From Allobosea sp039673065 (GTDB lineage: Bacteria > Pseudomonadota > Alphaproteobacteria > Rhizobiales > Beijerinckiaceae): a stretch of 64,000 bases of DNA. The translations under genes and the position numbers were made by a program. Shown here one piece after another: positions 47,296 to 55,331 of the stretch (position 1 is the first letter of the stretch; each line of letters begins with the position of its first letter). Location of the stretch: assembly GCF_039673065.1 (NCBI RefSeq), contig NZ_JBDJKW010000001.1, positions 541,782-605,781 on the forward strand. The letters run 5' to 3'. The notes beneath the pieces were generated by a model, which worked only from the letters and a program-made list of their open reading frames with translations, ran no database searches and had not been told where the DNA came from.

Positions 47296-48180
47296 TCAGC
47301 GCCGCAGCGCCACGGCTGCGGCGGCGAACATCAGCGCTGCGCCGAGCGCCTCGCTCGGCCCGAAGGGCTCGCCGAGAGCGACGACCCCGGCGCCGACCGC
47401 GATCGCCGGGCTGACGAAGGCATAGAGCCCGGCGCGGAAAGCGCCCCAGGCCCCGACCAGCCGCATATAGACCGTGAAACCGATCAGCGAGCCGCCGACC
47501 ACAAGGAAGGCAAGCGCGGGCAGCACCGGCCAGCTCGCCAGCGCGCGGACATGCGCCATCGTCACTGGTTCCAGCGCCAACGAGACCAGCGCCAGCCCGA
47601 CGCCGCCGATCAGCGTCTGCCAGCCTGCCAGCGTCAGCGTCGGCACGTCGTTCATCATCGGGCGCGAGAGCACCGCACCAACGCAGTAGAGCGCCGTGCC
47701 GGCCGCGATCGCTGCAAGCCCCCAGATCTCCAGCGGATCGGCCGCGCCGGCCGCAGCGCCGAAGGCCCGCGTCGCGAACAGGAAGCCGAGCCCCACCGTG
47801 CCGAGCCCGATCGCCGCGAGCTTGCGCGGCCCGATCGCCTCGCCCGCGACGAGACGCGCGGCGATGATCGTGAACAGCGGGATGGTGGCGAAGTTGACGA
47901 TGGCGGCCAGCCCGGTCGGCGCCTTGGCCGTGCCCCAGAACAGCAGCGCATAATTGCCGGTGTTGAGCATCAGCGCCGTGAGCAGCACGCGCCCATGCAG
48001 GCCGGACGGAACGGCGAAACGGCGCGGCCCGGCGATCAGCAGCATCAGCACTCCGGCGATCAGGAAGCGCGCCGCGGCCAGGAAGACCGGCGGCACATGC
48101 TGCACGCCGACCTTCACCGGCAGCCAGGTCAGCCCCCAGACCAGGCACATCAGCGCGAACAGGGCAGCATTGCGGGACAT
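47296..48180 (-). CDS. EamA family DMT transporter
   Basis: A 294-residue protein with ten membrane helices in two EamA repeats (WGLTWLPVKVG at the start; GGSLIGFTVYMRLVGAWGAF in the second half), a drug/metabolite exporter of unknown substrate. The ATG at 48180 is the first that fits helix 1. It diverges from an XRE-cupin regulator 132 bases away, which likely controls it. Confidence 0.88.
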   Translation of the reverse strand: MSRNAALFALMCLVWGLTWLPVKVGVQHVPPVFLAAARFLIAGVLMLLIAGPRRFAVPSGLHGRVLLTALMLNTGNYALLFWGTAKAPTGLAAIVNFATIPLFTIIAARLVAGEAIGPRKLAAIGLGTVGLGFLFATRAFGAAAGAADPLEIWGLAAIAAGTALYCVGAVLSRPMMNDVPTLTLAGWQTLIGGVGLALVSLALEPVTMAHVRALASWPVLPALAFLVVGGSLIGFTVYMRLVGAWGAFRAGLYAFVSPAIAVGAGVVALGEPFGPSEALGAALMFAAAAVALRR

Positions 48181-48312
48181 GGGCTGAGGCTCGGCGCGGA
48201 TGGAAGGGGCCGGTCGATGCCGGGCAGGCGGGCTTCCGGTCTCGCGGCCGGCGCGCCGGCCGAAGCCGGCATGCCGATCGCGGTTGCACGCCGTTCGTTC
48301 TACTATAAGAGA

Positions 48313-48882
48313 ATGGATGCGATGATGATAGATGATCTCGGCGCCCGGCTGGCGCAGCGACTGCGCAACGAACGCGAGACGCGCGGATGGAGCCTGAACG
48401 AGCTCGCCGAGCGCTCCGGGGTCTCGCGCGCCATGATCAGCCGCATCGAGCGCGGCGAGGCGAGCCCGACCGCGGTGCTGCTCGGGCGGCTCTCTGGTGC
48501 CTTCGGGCTGACGCTCTCGAACCTGCTGGCGCGGATCGAGACCGCCGGGGAGCGGCTGCGCCGTGCCGCCGACCAGCCGGTCTGGCGCGATCCCGAGACA
48601 GGCTTCGTGCGCCGCGCCATCTCGCCGGCCGGCAATGGCGACCTCGAACTCGTCGCCGGCGAACTGCCGCCCGGCGCCTCGATCGCCTACCCGGCCAGCT
48701 CCTACGCCTTCATCCGCCAGCAGATCTGGCTGCAATCCGGCCTGCTCGACTTCGACGAGGGCGGGCTGGTGACACGGCTCGAACCGGGCGACTGCCTGGA
48801 GCTCGGCCCCCCGACCGATTGCCGCTTCGTCAATCCCGGCACCGAGCCCGCACGCTATCTGGTCGTGGTGGCGCGGCGCTGA
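48313..48882 (+). CDS. XRE family regulator with cupin sensor domain
   Basis: A 189-residue regulator: helix-turn-helix at about residues 13-68 (NERETRGWSLNELAERSGVS, then RIERGEASPTAVLLGRL) and a C-terminal cupin-2 domain (about 115-185: LEPGDCLELGPPTDCRFVNPG). Such proteins sense a small ligand and regulate a neighbouring gene; the divergent EamA exporter is the obvious candidate. Confidence 0.9.
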   Translation: MDAMMIDDLGARLAQRLRNERETRGWSLNELAERSGVSRAMISRIERGEASPTAVLLGRLSGAFGLTLSNLLARIETAGERLRRAADQPVWRDPETGFVRRAISPAGNGDLELVAGELPPGASIAYPASSYAFIRQQIWLQSGLLDFDEGGLVTRLEPGDCLELGPPTDCRFVNPGTEPARYLVVVARR

Positions 48883-48915
48883 GGCGCTTTTGCAGCCAAG
48901 GCGCGGCCCGCCCCG

Positions 48916-51042
48916 TCAGACGCTGCCGACCGTCCTGAGCCTGGCGCGCGGATGGATCTCGGCCTGCGACAGAACCGGGGTCTCGCGGCGGAAGCGCTCG
49001 ACGATCTGGCGAACGAAGGGTCGCGCCATGCCGGAGGTGACCAGCGCCGGCATCTCGCCCATGCGGGCGGCCTCCTCGAACTTGTCGCGCACGACATGGA
49101 CGAAGTCCTGCAGGCGCGAGGGCTGCATGGCGAGATGGCGCTCCTCGCCCTGGCCGACGATCGATTCGGCGAAGACGCTCTCCCAGGCCGGCGACAGGGT
49201 GATGATCGGCAGCTGGCCCTGCATGTTGGAGAACTGCGCGCAGATCTGGCGGGCGAGGCGGGCGCGGACATGCTCGGCGATGTCGCGCGGGCTGCGGCCC
49301 GGCCCGGCCACCTCGGCGATGCCCTCGACGATGGTGCCGAGATCGCGGATCGAGATGCGCTCGGCCAGCAGCAATTGCAGGATGCGCTGGATGCCGGTGG
49401 TCGAGATCAGCGAGGGCACGATCTCCTTGACCAGATCGGCATGGTCCTTGGGCAGCTCGCGCAGCAGCTTCTGCACCTCGGCATGCGAGAGCAGCTCCGG
49501 CATGTTCGACTTCAGCACCTCGGTGAGATGCGTCGAGATCACGGTCGCGGCGTCGACCACGGTGTAGCCGCGCAGCTGCGCCTCGTCCTGCAGCGCCGCG
49601 TCGATCCAGGTCGCCGGCAGGCCGAAGGTCGGCTCCAGCACGCTGTGGCCCGGCAGGGTGACGGAGGCGCCCATCGGGTCCATCGCCATGAACTGGCCGG
49701 CATAGACGATGCCGTGGCCGGCCTCGATCTCCTTGATCTTGATGTAGTAGTGGTTCGCCTCGAGCTGGACGTTGTCGACAATGCGCACCGCCGGCATCAC
49801 GAAGCCGAGCTCGGCGGCGAGCTGGCGCCGCAGCGCCCGCACCTGGTCGGTCAGGCGGTCGGCCCCGCCCGGCGCGTTGACCAGCGGCAGCAGCCCGTAG
49901 CCGATCTCGATCTTGAGCTCGTCCATGCGCAGCAGGTCGTTCAGCGTCTCCTCGCGCGGCTGGCCGTCGGCCGCGACCTGCCCGTCGGCCGGCTGGAGCG
50001 CCGTCTCGCCCTGCGCCTCGCGCGCCTTGGCGATCTGCCCGAAATGCCGCGCCAGCCAGGCCGAACCGGCCGCCAGCGCCAGGAAGGGCAGCATCGGGAT
50101 GCCGGGCAGGATGGCGATCAGGCCCATCACCGCCGCCGACATGCCGAGCGCCTTGGGATAGCCGGAAAGCTGCTTGCCGAGTGCCTTGTCGGCGGCGCCG
50201 CGCACGCCCGATTTCGAGACGAGCAGGCCAGCCGCGGTCGAGACGATCAGAGCCGGGATCTGGCTGACGAGGCCGTCGCCGACGGTGAGCTGCGTGTAGT
50301 TGGACGCCGCGGCGCTGAAGGTCATGCTCTGCTGCGCCACGCCGATGATGATGCCGCCGATGACGTTGATCACGGTGATCAGCAGGCCGGCGATCGCGTC
50401 GCCGCGCACGAATTTCGAGGCGCCGTCCATCGAGCCGAAGAAGGAAGCCTCGTCCTCGAGCGCCTTGCGGCGCTGCTTGGCCTGGTCCTGGTCGATCAGC
50501 CCGGCCGAGAGGTCGGCGTCGATCGCCATCTGCTTGCCCGGCAGCGCGTCGAGGGCGAAACGGGCCGCGACCTCGGCGATGCGGCCCGAACCCTTGGTGA
50601 TCACGACGAAGTTCACGATGATCAGGATGGTGAAGACGATCACCCCAATCACGAAATTGCCGCTCATCACGAAATTGGCGAAGGCCTCGATGACGTGGCC
50701 GGCGGCCGCGGTGCCCTCGTGCCCGTGCGAGAGGATCAGGCGCGTCGAGGCGAGGTTGAGCGCCAGCCTGAACATGGTGACGATCAGCAGCACCGTCGGG
50801 AAGGCGGAGAACTCCAGCGGCTCCTCGATGAAGAGCGCCGTCATCAGCACCAGCACTGAGAGGATGATCGACAGCGCCAGCAGCAGGTCGAGCATCACCG
50901 CCGGCAGCGGGAAGATGAGCACCACGAGGATGCCCATCACGCCGATGGCGAGGAACAGGTCCGGGCGATTGAGCAGGGTGCTCATCTCGCCGCGCGTCGG
51001 CATGCTCATGCCGGAGCCGCCACCTGCCGTCACATCGCTCAT
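48916..51042 (-). CDS. flhA: flagellar export gate protein FlhA
   Basis: A 708-residue FlhA. About eight membrane helices occupy residues 25-330. The family signature is intact (ARFALDALPGKQMAID, about residue 160), with the conserved cytoplasmic loop after it. The C-terminal cytoplasmic domain (about 360-700) docks chaperone-substrate complexes. The ATG at 51042 follows GGGGGAG. A CtrA-box-like site lies 70 bases upstream. flhB and the fliOPQR genes are not in this window. Confidence 0.95.
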   Translation of the reverse strand: MSDVTAGGGSGMSMPTRGEMSTLLNRPDLFLAIGVMGILVVLIFPLPAVMLDLLLALSIILSVLVLMTALFIEEPLEFSAFPTVLLIVTMFRLALNLASTRLILSHGHEGTAAAGHVIEAFANFVMSGNFVIGVIVFTILIIVNFVVITKGSGRIAEVAARFALDALPGKQMAIDADLSAGLIDQDQAKQRRKALEDEASFFGSMDGASKFVRGDAIAGLLITVINVIGGIIIGVAQQSMTFSAAASNYTQLTVGDGLVSQIPALIVSTAAGLLVSKSGVRGAADKALGKQLSGYPKALGMSAAVMGLIAILPGIPMLPFLALAAGSAWLARHFGQIAKAREAQGETALQPADGQVAADGQPREETLNDLLRMDELKIEIGYGLLPLVNAPGGADRLTDQVRALRRQLAAELGFVMPAVRIVDNVQLEANHYYIKIKEIEAGHGIVYAGQFMAMDPMGASVTLPGHSVLEPTFGLPATWIDAALQDEAQLRGYTVVDAATVISTHLTEVLKSNMPELLSHAEVQKLLRELPKDHADLVKEIVPSLISTTGIQRILQLLLAERISIRDLGTIVEGIAEVAGPGRSPRDIAEHVRARLARQICAQFSNMQGQLPIITLSPAWESVFAESIVGQGEERHLAMQPSRLQDFVHVVRDKFEEAARMGEMPALVTSGMARPFVRQIVERFRRETPVLSQAEIHPRARLRTVGSV

Positions 51043-51111
51043 CGACCAGTCGCTCCCCCGCGCCGCACGAAGCGCGCGACCTTCAGCCCGGCAATTCTTG
51101 CCGGGCACATG

Positions 51112-51127
51112 GTGAACGAGTGGTTAA
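51112..51127 (-). promoter_or_regulatory. CtrA-box-like site upstream of flhA
   Basis: Minus-strand TTAA-CCACTCG-TTCAC, 70 bases before the flhA start, matches TTAA-N7-TTAAC with one mismatch. Spacing and position fit a CtrA-activated early flagellar promoter. Confidence 0.55.
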
Positions 51128-51504
51128 GATCGGGCACGAAGGCCGTGCGCGCGTGGCGTTCCTGAACTCCTGTTCAGCGGATCGCCCTGCTGCGGCCCCA
51201 ATCCGGCGACCAACTGGAGGCCAGCCGGCATCAGTTCAGCCGCCCGGCGAAATCGTACACTCGTCCCCCGGACGGGGGAACATTCGGCGGCGCCGGACGA
51301 TGTAGGAGACGAAAGGAGGGTCGCGCGACCGCCGAAGCCCGTGGAGCCGGCGATTCTGCCTCTAACCGTTCCAAGCACAGGGCGGCCGGACCTGACCCGC
51401 CGCCGCTTTATCCGCCCCGCCGTCCCGCTTCGACGGCGGTCGCCGAGGTCAGCCCCGGAGGCGTGGCGACACGCAGCCGGCATCGAAGTCGATGGAGGAA
51501 TGCA
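51128..51504. other. intergenic region upstream of the Tyr/Arg-rich protein gene
   Basis: No gene seen. A CCCCC-GGAC-GGGGG hairpin lies at about 51264-51278, overlapped by GGAAC that could be part of a stress-type promoter, but the -10 match is poor. A good site (GGAGGAATGCA) precedes the start at 51505. Confidence 0.4.
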
Positions 51505-51816
51505 ATGGATCGACGTTCATTCGTGATGGCGCTGTTCGGGGGCCTCGCCGCCGCCAGCGTCGGCGGCATCGCCGCCTCGGAAGCCGCCCAGCCCAAGGCC
51601 GTGCCCACCCCGCCCCCGACCCCGAAGGATCCGGAGGCGCTCGACGCCGACACCAGCGCCGCGCTGGACAAGGCCGACACCGAGTTCAGCCAGTACTATT
51701 ATTACCGCCGGCCGCGCCGCTATTATCGCCGCCCCATTTACCGGCCGCGCTACTACTACCGCCCGCGCTACTATTATCGCCCGCGGCGCTACTACTACCG
51801 TCGCCGCTACTACTGA
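51505..51816 (+). CDS. exported protein with Tyr/Arg-rich repeat tail
   Basis: A 103-residue protein. The N-terminus (DRRSFVMALFGGLAAASVGG) looks like a Tat or Sec signal. A Pro-rich linker (KAVPTPPPTPKDPEAL) and an acidic helix follow. The last 40 residues are low-complexity tail: 18 Tyr, 16 Arg, 5 Pro and 1 Ile, as YYYRPRYYYRP-like repeats. The tail would be strongly basic and aromatic, suited to binding polyanions, peptidoglycan or lipids at the envelope; this is inference. It has a strong ribosome-binding site and is followed by a good terminator. No family is recognised with certainty. Confidence 0.8.
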   Translation: MDRRSFVMALFGGLAAASVGGIAASEAAQPKAVPTPPPTPKDPEALDADTSAALDKADTEFSQYYYYRRPRRYYRRPIYRPRYYYRPRYYYRPRRYYYRRRYY

Positions 51817-51827
51817 TCGCCTTTTCG

Positions 51828-51855
51828 ACGGGCCGGGGTTTCCCCGGCCCGTTTT
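51828..51855 (+). terminator. intrinsic terminator after the Tyr/Arg-rich protein gene
   Basis: ACGGGCCGGGG-TTT-CCCCGGCCCGT followed by TTTC, 12 bases after the stop. The 11-base stem and T-run make a strong rightward terminator; the hairpin also sits between convergent genes. Confidence 0.85.
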
Positions 51856-51883
51856 CTGTCGCGCCGGACGCGGTCGTGCCGCT

Positions 51884-53248
51884 TCAGAGGCCTTGCGTGC
51901 GGGCCTGGCCAGGCTCTGCGACGGGAATGCCGGCGGCGACGTATTCGCCAAGCTTGTTGCGCAGCGTCCGGATCGAGATGCCGAGGATCTTGGCCGCATG
52001 CGTGCGGTTGCCGAGGCAGTGGTCCAGCGTGTCGAGGATCAGGTCGCGCTCGACCTCGGCGACGGTGCGCCCGACCAGCCCGCGCGTCACCGCCTCGGCC
52101 GCCTGCGCGGCGCGCGAGGCCATGTCACCGCCCGGCGCCGGGCGCAGCGCCTCGCCTTCCGGCGTCAGCATCGCCTCGGTGCCGATCTCCTCGCCCTGCG
52201 CCAGCAGCACGGCGCGATGCACCGTGTTCTCCAGCTCGCGGACGTTGCCGCGCCAGGGATTGGTCAGGAGCAGCTTGCGCGCCTCGGCCGCGACCGGCCG
52301 GTGCGGCAGCCCGTTCAGCTCGGCGTATTTGCGGGCGAAGTGATCGGCCAGCGCCAGGATGTCGCCGGGGCGCTCGCGCAGCGCCGGCAGGCGCAGATGC
52401 ACCACGTTCAGCCGGTAGAACAGATCCTCGCGGAAGGAGCCGTCCTTCACCGCCTCGGCGAGATTGCGGTTGGAGGTCGCGATCACCCGGATGTCGACGC
52501 GCACCGGCTGGGTGCCGCCGACGCGGTCGATGACGCGCTCCTGCAGGGCGCGCAGCAGCTTGGCCTGCAGGCGCACATCCATCTCGGAGATCTCGTCGAG
52601 CAGGAGCGTGCCGCCATTGGCCTCCTCGAACTTGCCGACGCGCCGTGCCACGGCGCCGGTGAAGGCGCCCTTCTCATGGCCGAACAGCTCGGATTCCAGC
52701 AGGTTGTCGGGGATCGCCGCGCAGTTCACCGCGACGAAGGGCCGGTCCTTGCGCCCCGATGCCCGGTGCAGGTGCTGCGCGATCATCTCCTTGCCGGTGC
52801 CGCTCTCGCCTGTGACGAGCACGGGCGCTTCCGAGCGGGCGATCTGGTTGGCGAACTGCACGACCCGGTCCATCGCCGGATCGCGCCAGACCAGGCTCGC
52901 CTTGTCGCTGACCACGGCGGCGAGCACGGCGGCGATCAGCTCCGGATCGGGCGGCAGCGGCACGTATTCGCGGGCGCCGGCCCGGATCGCGGCGACGGCG
53001 GCGCGCGCATCGGTCGAGGTGCCGCAGGCGACCAGCGGCGTCCTGATCCGCTCGGCCTCCAGCGCCGCGACGAGGCGCGCGATCGGCTGTTCGACATCGA
53101 CCATCAGCAGGTCGCCGCCCTTGGCTCGCAGCACCGCCAGCGCCTGATCGACGCTGTCGGCATGGGTGACGGAGGCTCCCTGGGAGACCGCGATCCGGGC
53201 CGCCGCGGTGAGCTGGCCCTTCAGGCTGCCGACGATGATGAGGCGCAT
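51884..53248 (-). CDS. flbD: sigma-54 flagellar regulator FlbD
   Basis: A 454-residue NtrC-type activator. The N-terminal receiver (1-115) is degenerate: VGS replaces the acid pocket, and Pro (YVPLPP) replaces the Lys, as is known for FlbD. The AAA+ domain (about 130-350) has Walker A VTGESGTGKEMIAQHLHR, the sigma-54 loop ESELFGHEKGAFTGA and GGTLLLDEISEMD. A Fis-type helix-turn-helix ends it (GNRTHAAKILGISIRTLRNKL). It is the last gene of the fliF-fliG-fliH-fliN-flbD operon. Confidence 0.95.
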   Translation of the reverse strand: MRLIIVGSLKGQLTAAARIAVSQGASVTHADSVDQALAVLRAKGGDLLMVDVEQPIARLVAALEAERIRTPLVACGTSTDARAAVAAIRAGAREYVPLPPDPELIAAVLAAVVSDKASLVWRDPAMDRVVQFANQIARSEAPVLVTGESGTGKEMIAQHLHRASGRKDRPFVAVNCAAIPDNLLESELFGHEKGAFTGAVARRVGKFEEANGGTLLLDEISEMDVRLQAKLLRALQERVIDRVGGTQPVRVDIRVIATSNRNLAEAVKDGSFREDLFYRLNVVHLRLPALRERPGDILALADHFARKYAELNGLPHRPVAAEARKLLLTNPWRGNVRELENTVHRAVLLAQGEEIGTEAMLTPEGEALRPAPGGDMASRAAQAAEAVTRGLVGRTVAEVERDLILDTLDHCLGNRTHAAKILGISIRTLRNKLGEYVAAGIPVAEPGQARTQGL

Positions 53249-53289
53249 GGCTCAGGCTTCCTTGCCTTAGTCGTGTCGGTCCGGCCGCG

Positions 53290-53640
53290 TCAGCGGTCGG
53301 TCTTGATGATTTCGGTCATGGTCACGCCGAGGCGATCCTCGACGACCACGACCTCGCCGCGCGCCACCAGGCGCTCGTTGACGAAGATGTCGATCGCCTC
53401 GCCGACGCGGCGGTCGAGCTCGAGCACGGCGCCCGGCGCGATGCGCAGCAGGTCGCCGACCGCCAGGCGCGAGGAGCCGAGCACCGCCGAGACCGTCACC
53501 GGCACGTCGAAGACCTGCTCGAGATCCTCCGCCGTCTTGACCGGCACAGGGCCCGAGCGCGCGACGCTGCCGTCGTCGCCCTGGTCGAAGGCCAGGTCGG
53601 CCGGGCTGAGCGGCGGCAGGTTGAGATCGGTATCGCCCAT
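53290..53640 (-). CDS. fliN: flagellar motor switch protein FliN
   Basis: A 116-residue FliN: a short acidic N-terminal region then the SpoA domain (about 40-115) with VFDVPVTVSAVLGSSRLAVG, LELDRRVGEAIDIFVNERLV and GEVVVVEDRLGVTMTEI. It forms the lower C-ring of the switch. It lies four bases after fliH in the same operon. Confidence 0.94.
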   Translation of the reverse strand: MGDTDLNLPPLSPADLAFDQGDDGSVARSGPVPVKTAEDLEQVFDVPVTVSAVLGSSRLAVGDLLRIAPGAVLELDRRVGEAIDIFVNERLVARGEVVVVEDRLGVTMTEIIKTDR

Positions 53641-53644
53641 GGTC

Positions 53645-54247
53645 TTACCCCGTTGTCCGGCCGGCCTGGACGGCCGTGCCGAAGACGTTCCTGATCGCGA
53701 CGTCGATCGCGCCGTCGAGGCGGGCGCTCTCGATCGCCAGCCCGCCATCCGCCCATTCGATCCGCCCGTCGCCGGGCGCGATCTCAGGCTCGCCCAGCAC
53801 GACGATGCGGCCGGCGAAGCCGGTCTGGCGGGCGAGCTCGCCGAAGCGCGCCTCGACCGTCTCGACCAGCCCCTCATTGACCCGCACCACCAGATGCGAG
53901 GCCTGGCGGGCATGGACGAAGCAGTCGCGCGCGGCTTCCATCAATTGCGCCAGCGGCTTGTCGGCGAGCGCGGCCCCGGCCAGGGCACGGGCGGCGGCGA
54001 CCGCCAGCTCCGCAGCCTGCGCCTCGATCGCGGCCAGGCGCGCATCCTCCTGCGCCAGCAGCTGACGGCAGCTCTGGGCGAGCCGGTTCATCAGCGCCCC
54101 GGTCTGCTGGTCGGTCTCGCGCCGGCCGAGATCGAGCCCTTCGCGGAAACCGTCCTCGCGCGCCGCTGCGACCGTCGCCTCGTCGGCGCCGCGGCGGGTC
54201 CCGCTGCGGAAATCGGTCTCGAAGACGAATTTCGTCGCTCCTGCCAT
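53645..54247 (-). CDS. fliH: flagellar assembly protein FliH
   Basis: A 200-residue protein starting MAGATKFVFETDF, with the FREGLDLGRRE basic-acidic helix and a long central coiled coil, then a C-terminal domain (RIEWADGGLAIESARLDGAI) as in FliH, the regulator of the FliI ATPase. Its place between fliG and fliN matches the fliH (flbE) position in Caulobacter. Confidence 0.88.
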   Translation of the reverse strand: MAGATKFVFETDFRSGTRRGADEATVAAAREDGFREGLDLGRRETDQQTGALMNRLAQSCRQLLAQEDARLAAIEAQAAELAVAAARALAGAALADKPLAQLMEAARDCFVHARQASHLVVRVNEGLVETVEARFGELARQTGFAGRIVVLGEPEIAPGDGRIEWADGGLAIESARLDGAIDVAIRNVFGTAVQAGRTTG

Positions 54248-54250
54248 CGC

Positions 54251-55321
54251 TCAGTACACCAGCTCGTCTTCGGCATTGCCCTTGGAGATCACGATCTCGC
54301 CTTTCTCGGCGAGCTCCTTGGTCAGGGTCACCAGCTTCATCTGGGCCTCGTCGACCTCCTTCAGGCGCAAGGGGCCGAGGCTTTCCATGTCGTCGACCAG
54401 GTTCTTGGCGGCGCGCTGCGACATGGCGCTCATGAAGAAGTTGCGCATGCTCTCGCCAGCTCCCTTGAGGGCGCGCGCCAGCGTGTCCTTGTCGACCTGC
54501 TGCATCAGGGTCTGCAGCCCGGCGGAATCGAGCTTGCCGAGGTCTTCGAAGGTGAACATCAGCGCCCGGATGCGTTCCGCAGCCTCCTGGTTGGAGGCGT
54601 CGAGCGCGGCGAGGAAGCGCGTCTCGGTCTGGCGGTCGAAACCGTTGAAGATTTCCGCCATCAGCTCGTGCGGATCGCGCCGGCGCGTCTGGGTCAGCGT
54701 CGAGACGAACTCGGTGCGCAGCGTGTTCTCGATGTGGTCGAGCGCTTCCTTCTGCACCAGCTCGAGGCGCAGCATGCGGCCGACGACCTCGATGGAGAGC
54801 TCGTTCGGCAGGTTGCGCAGCACATTGGCGGAGTGGTCGGGGCGGATCTTGGAGAGGATCACCGCGATGGTCTGCGGGTACTCGTTCTTGAGGAAGTTGG
54901 CGAGCACCACGGCGTCGATATTGCCGAGCTTCTGCCACATGTTGCGGCCGGCCGGCCCGCGGATCTCCTCCATGATCAGGGCGACCTGATCGCTGGGCAG
55001 GATCTTCTCGAGCAGCGAGATCGTCCGGTCGAAGGAGCCGGTGATCGCACCCGCGCTGGAAAGCCGGCTGACGAAGTCGAGCATCAGCCGCTCGACCTGG
55101 TCGGCGTCGACCGTGCCGAGCTCCGCCATGGCGCGGGTGATGATGCGGATTTCCTCGTCGTCGAACTCCTCCCAGATCGGGCGTCCGAACTCCTCGCCGA
55201 GGATGAGCAGGATGACGGCCGCCCGCTGCGGGCCGGTCATGCGCTCCAGCGACATCGGCGCGCCGAATTCGGGGCCTTCCTCGTCATCGGGGCTGCGGGT
55301 GGCTACCGAGCGCGTGGCCAT
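54251..55321 (-). CDS. fliG: flagellar motor switch protein FliG
   Basis: A 356-residue FliG: N-terminal FliF-binding domain (LERMTGPQRAAVILLILGEE), middle domain with NEYPQTIAVILSKI in the EHPQ-loop position, and C-terminal torque domain (MRNFFMSAMSQRAAKNLVDD, then LRLKEVDEAQMKLVTLTKEL). It carries torque between stator and rotor. It lies 10 bases after fliF. Confidence 0.95.
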   Translation of the reverse strand: MATRSVATRSPDDEEGPEFGAPMSLERMTGPQRAAVILLILGEEFGRPIWEEFDDEEIRIITRAMAELGTVDADQVERLMLDFVSRLSSAGAITGSFDRTISLLEKILPSDQVALIMEEIRGPAGRNMWQKLGNIDAVVLANFLKNEYPQTIAVILSKIRPDHSANVLRNLPNELSIEVVGRMLRLELVQKEALDHIENTLRTEFVSTLTQTRRRDPHELMAEIFNGFDRQTETRFLAALDASNQEAAERIRALMFTFEDLGKLDSAGLQTLMQQVDKDTLARALKGAGESMRNFFMSAMSQRAAKNLVDDMESLGPLRLKEVDEAQMKLVTLTKELAEKGEIVISKGNAEDELVY

Positions 55322-55331
55322 GCCTCACCCC

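Noticed and set aside
48284..48309. TTGCAC and TATAAG as a promoter for the XRE-cupin gene
   Set aside because: The spacing is 14 bases or less, and the elements lie too close to the start codon.
51277..51301. GGAAC-N16-CGAT as a general-stress (EcfG) promoter
   Set aside because: The -10 element differs from CGTT, the implied leader of about 200 bases is long, and a GC hairpin overlaps the -35 part.
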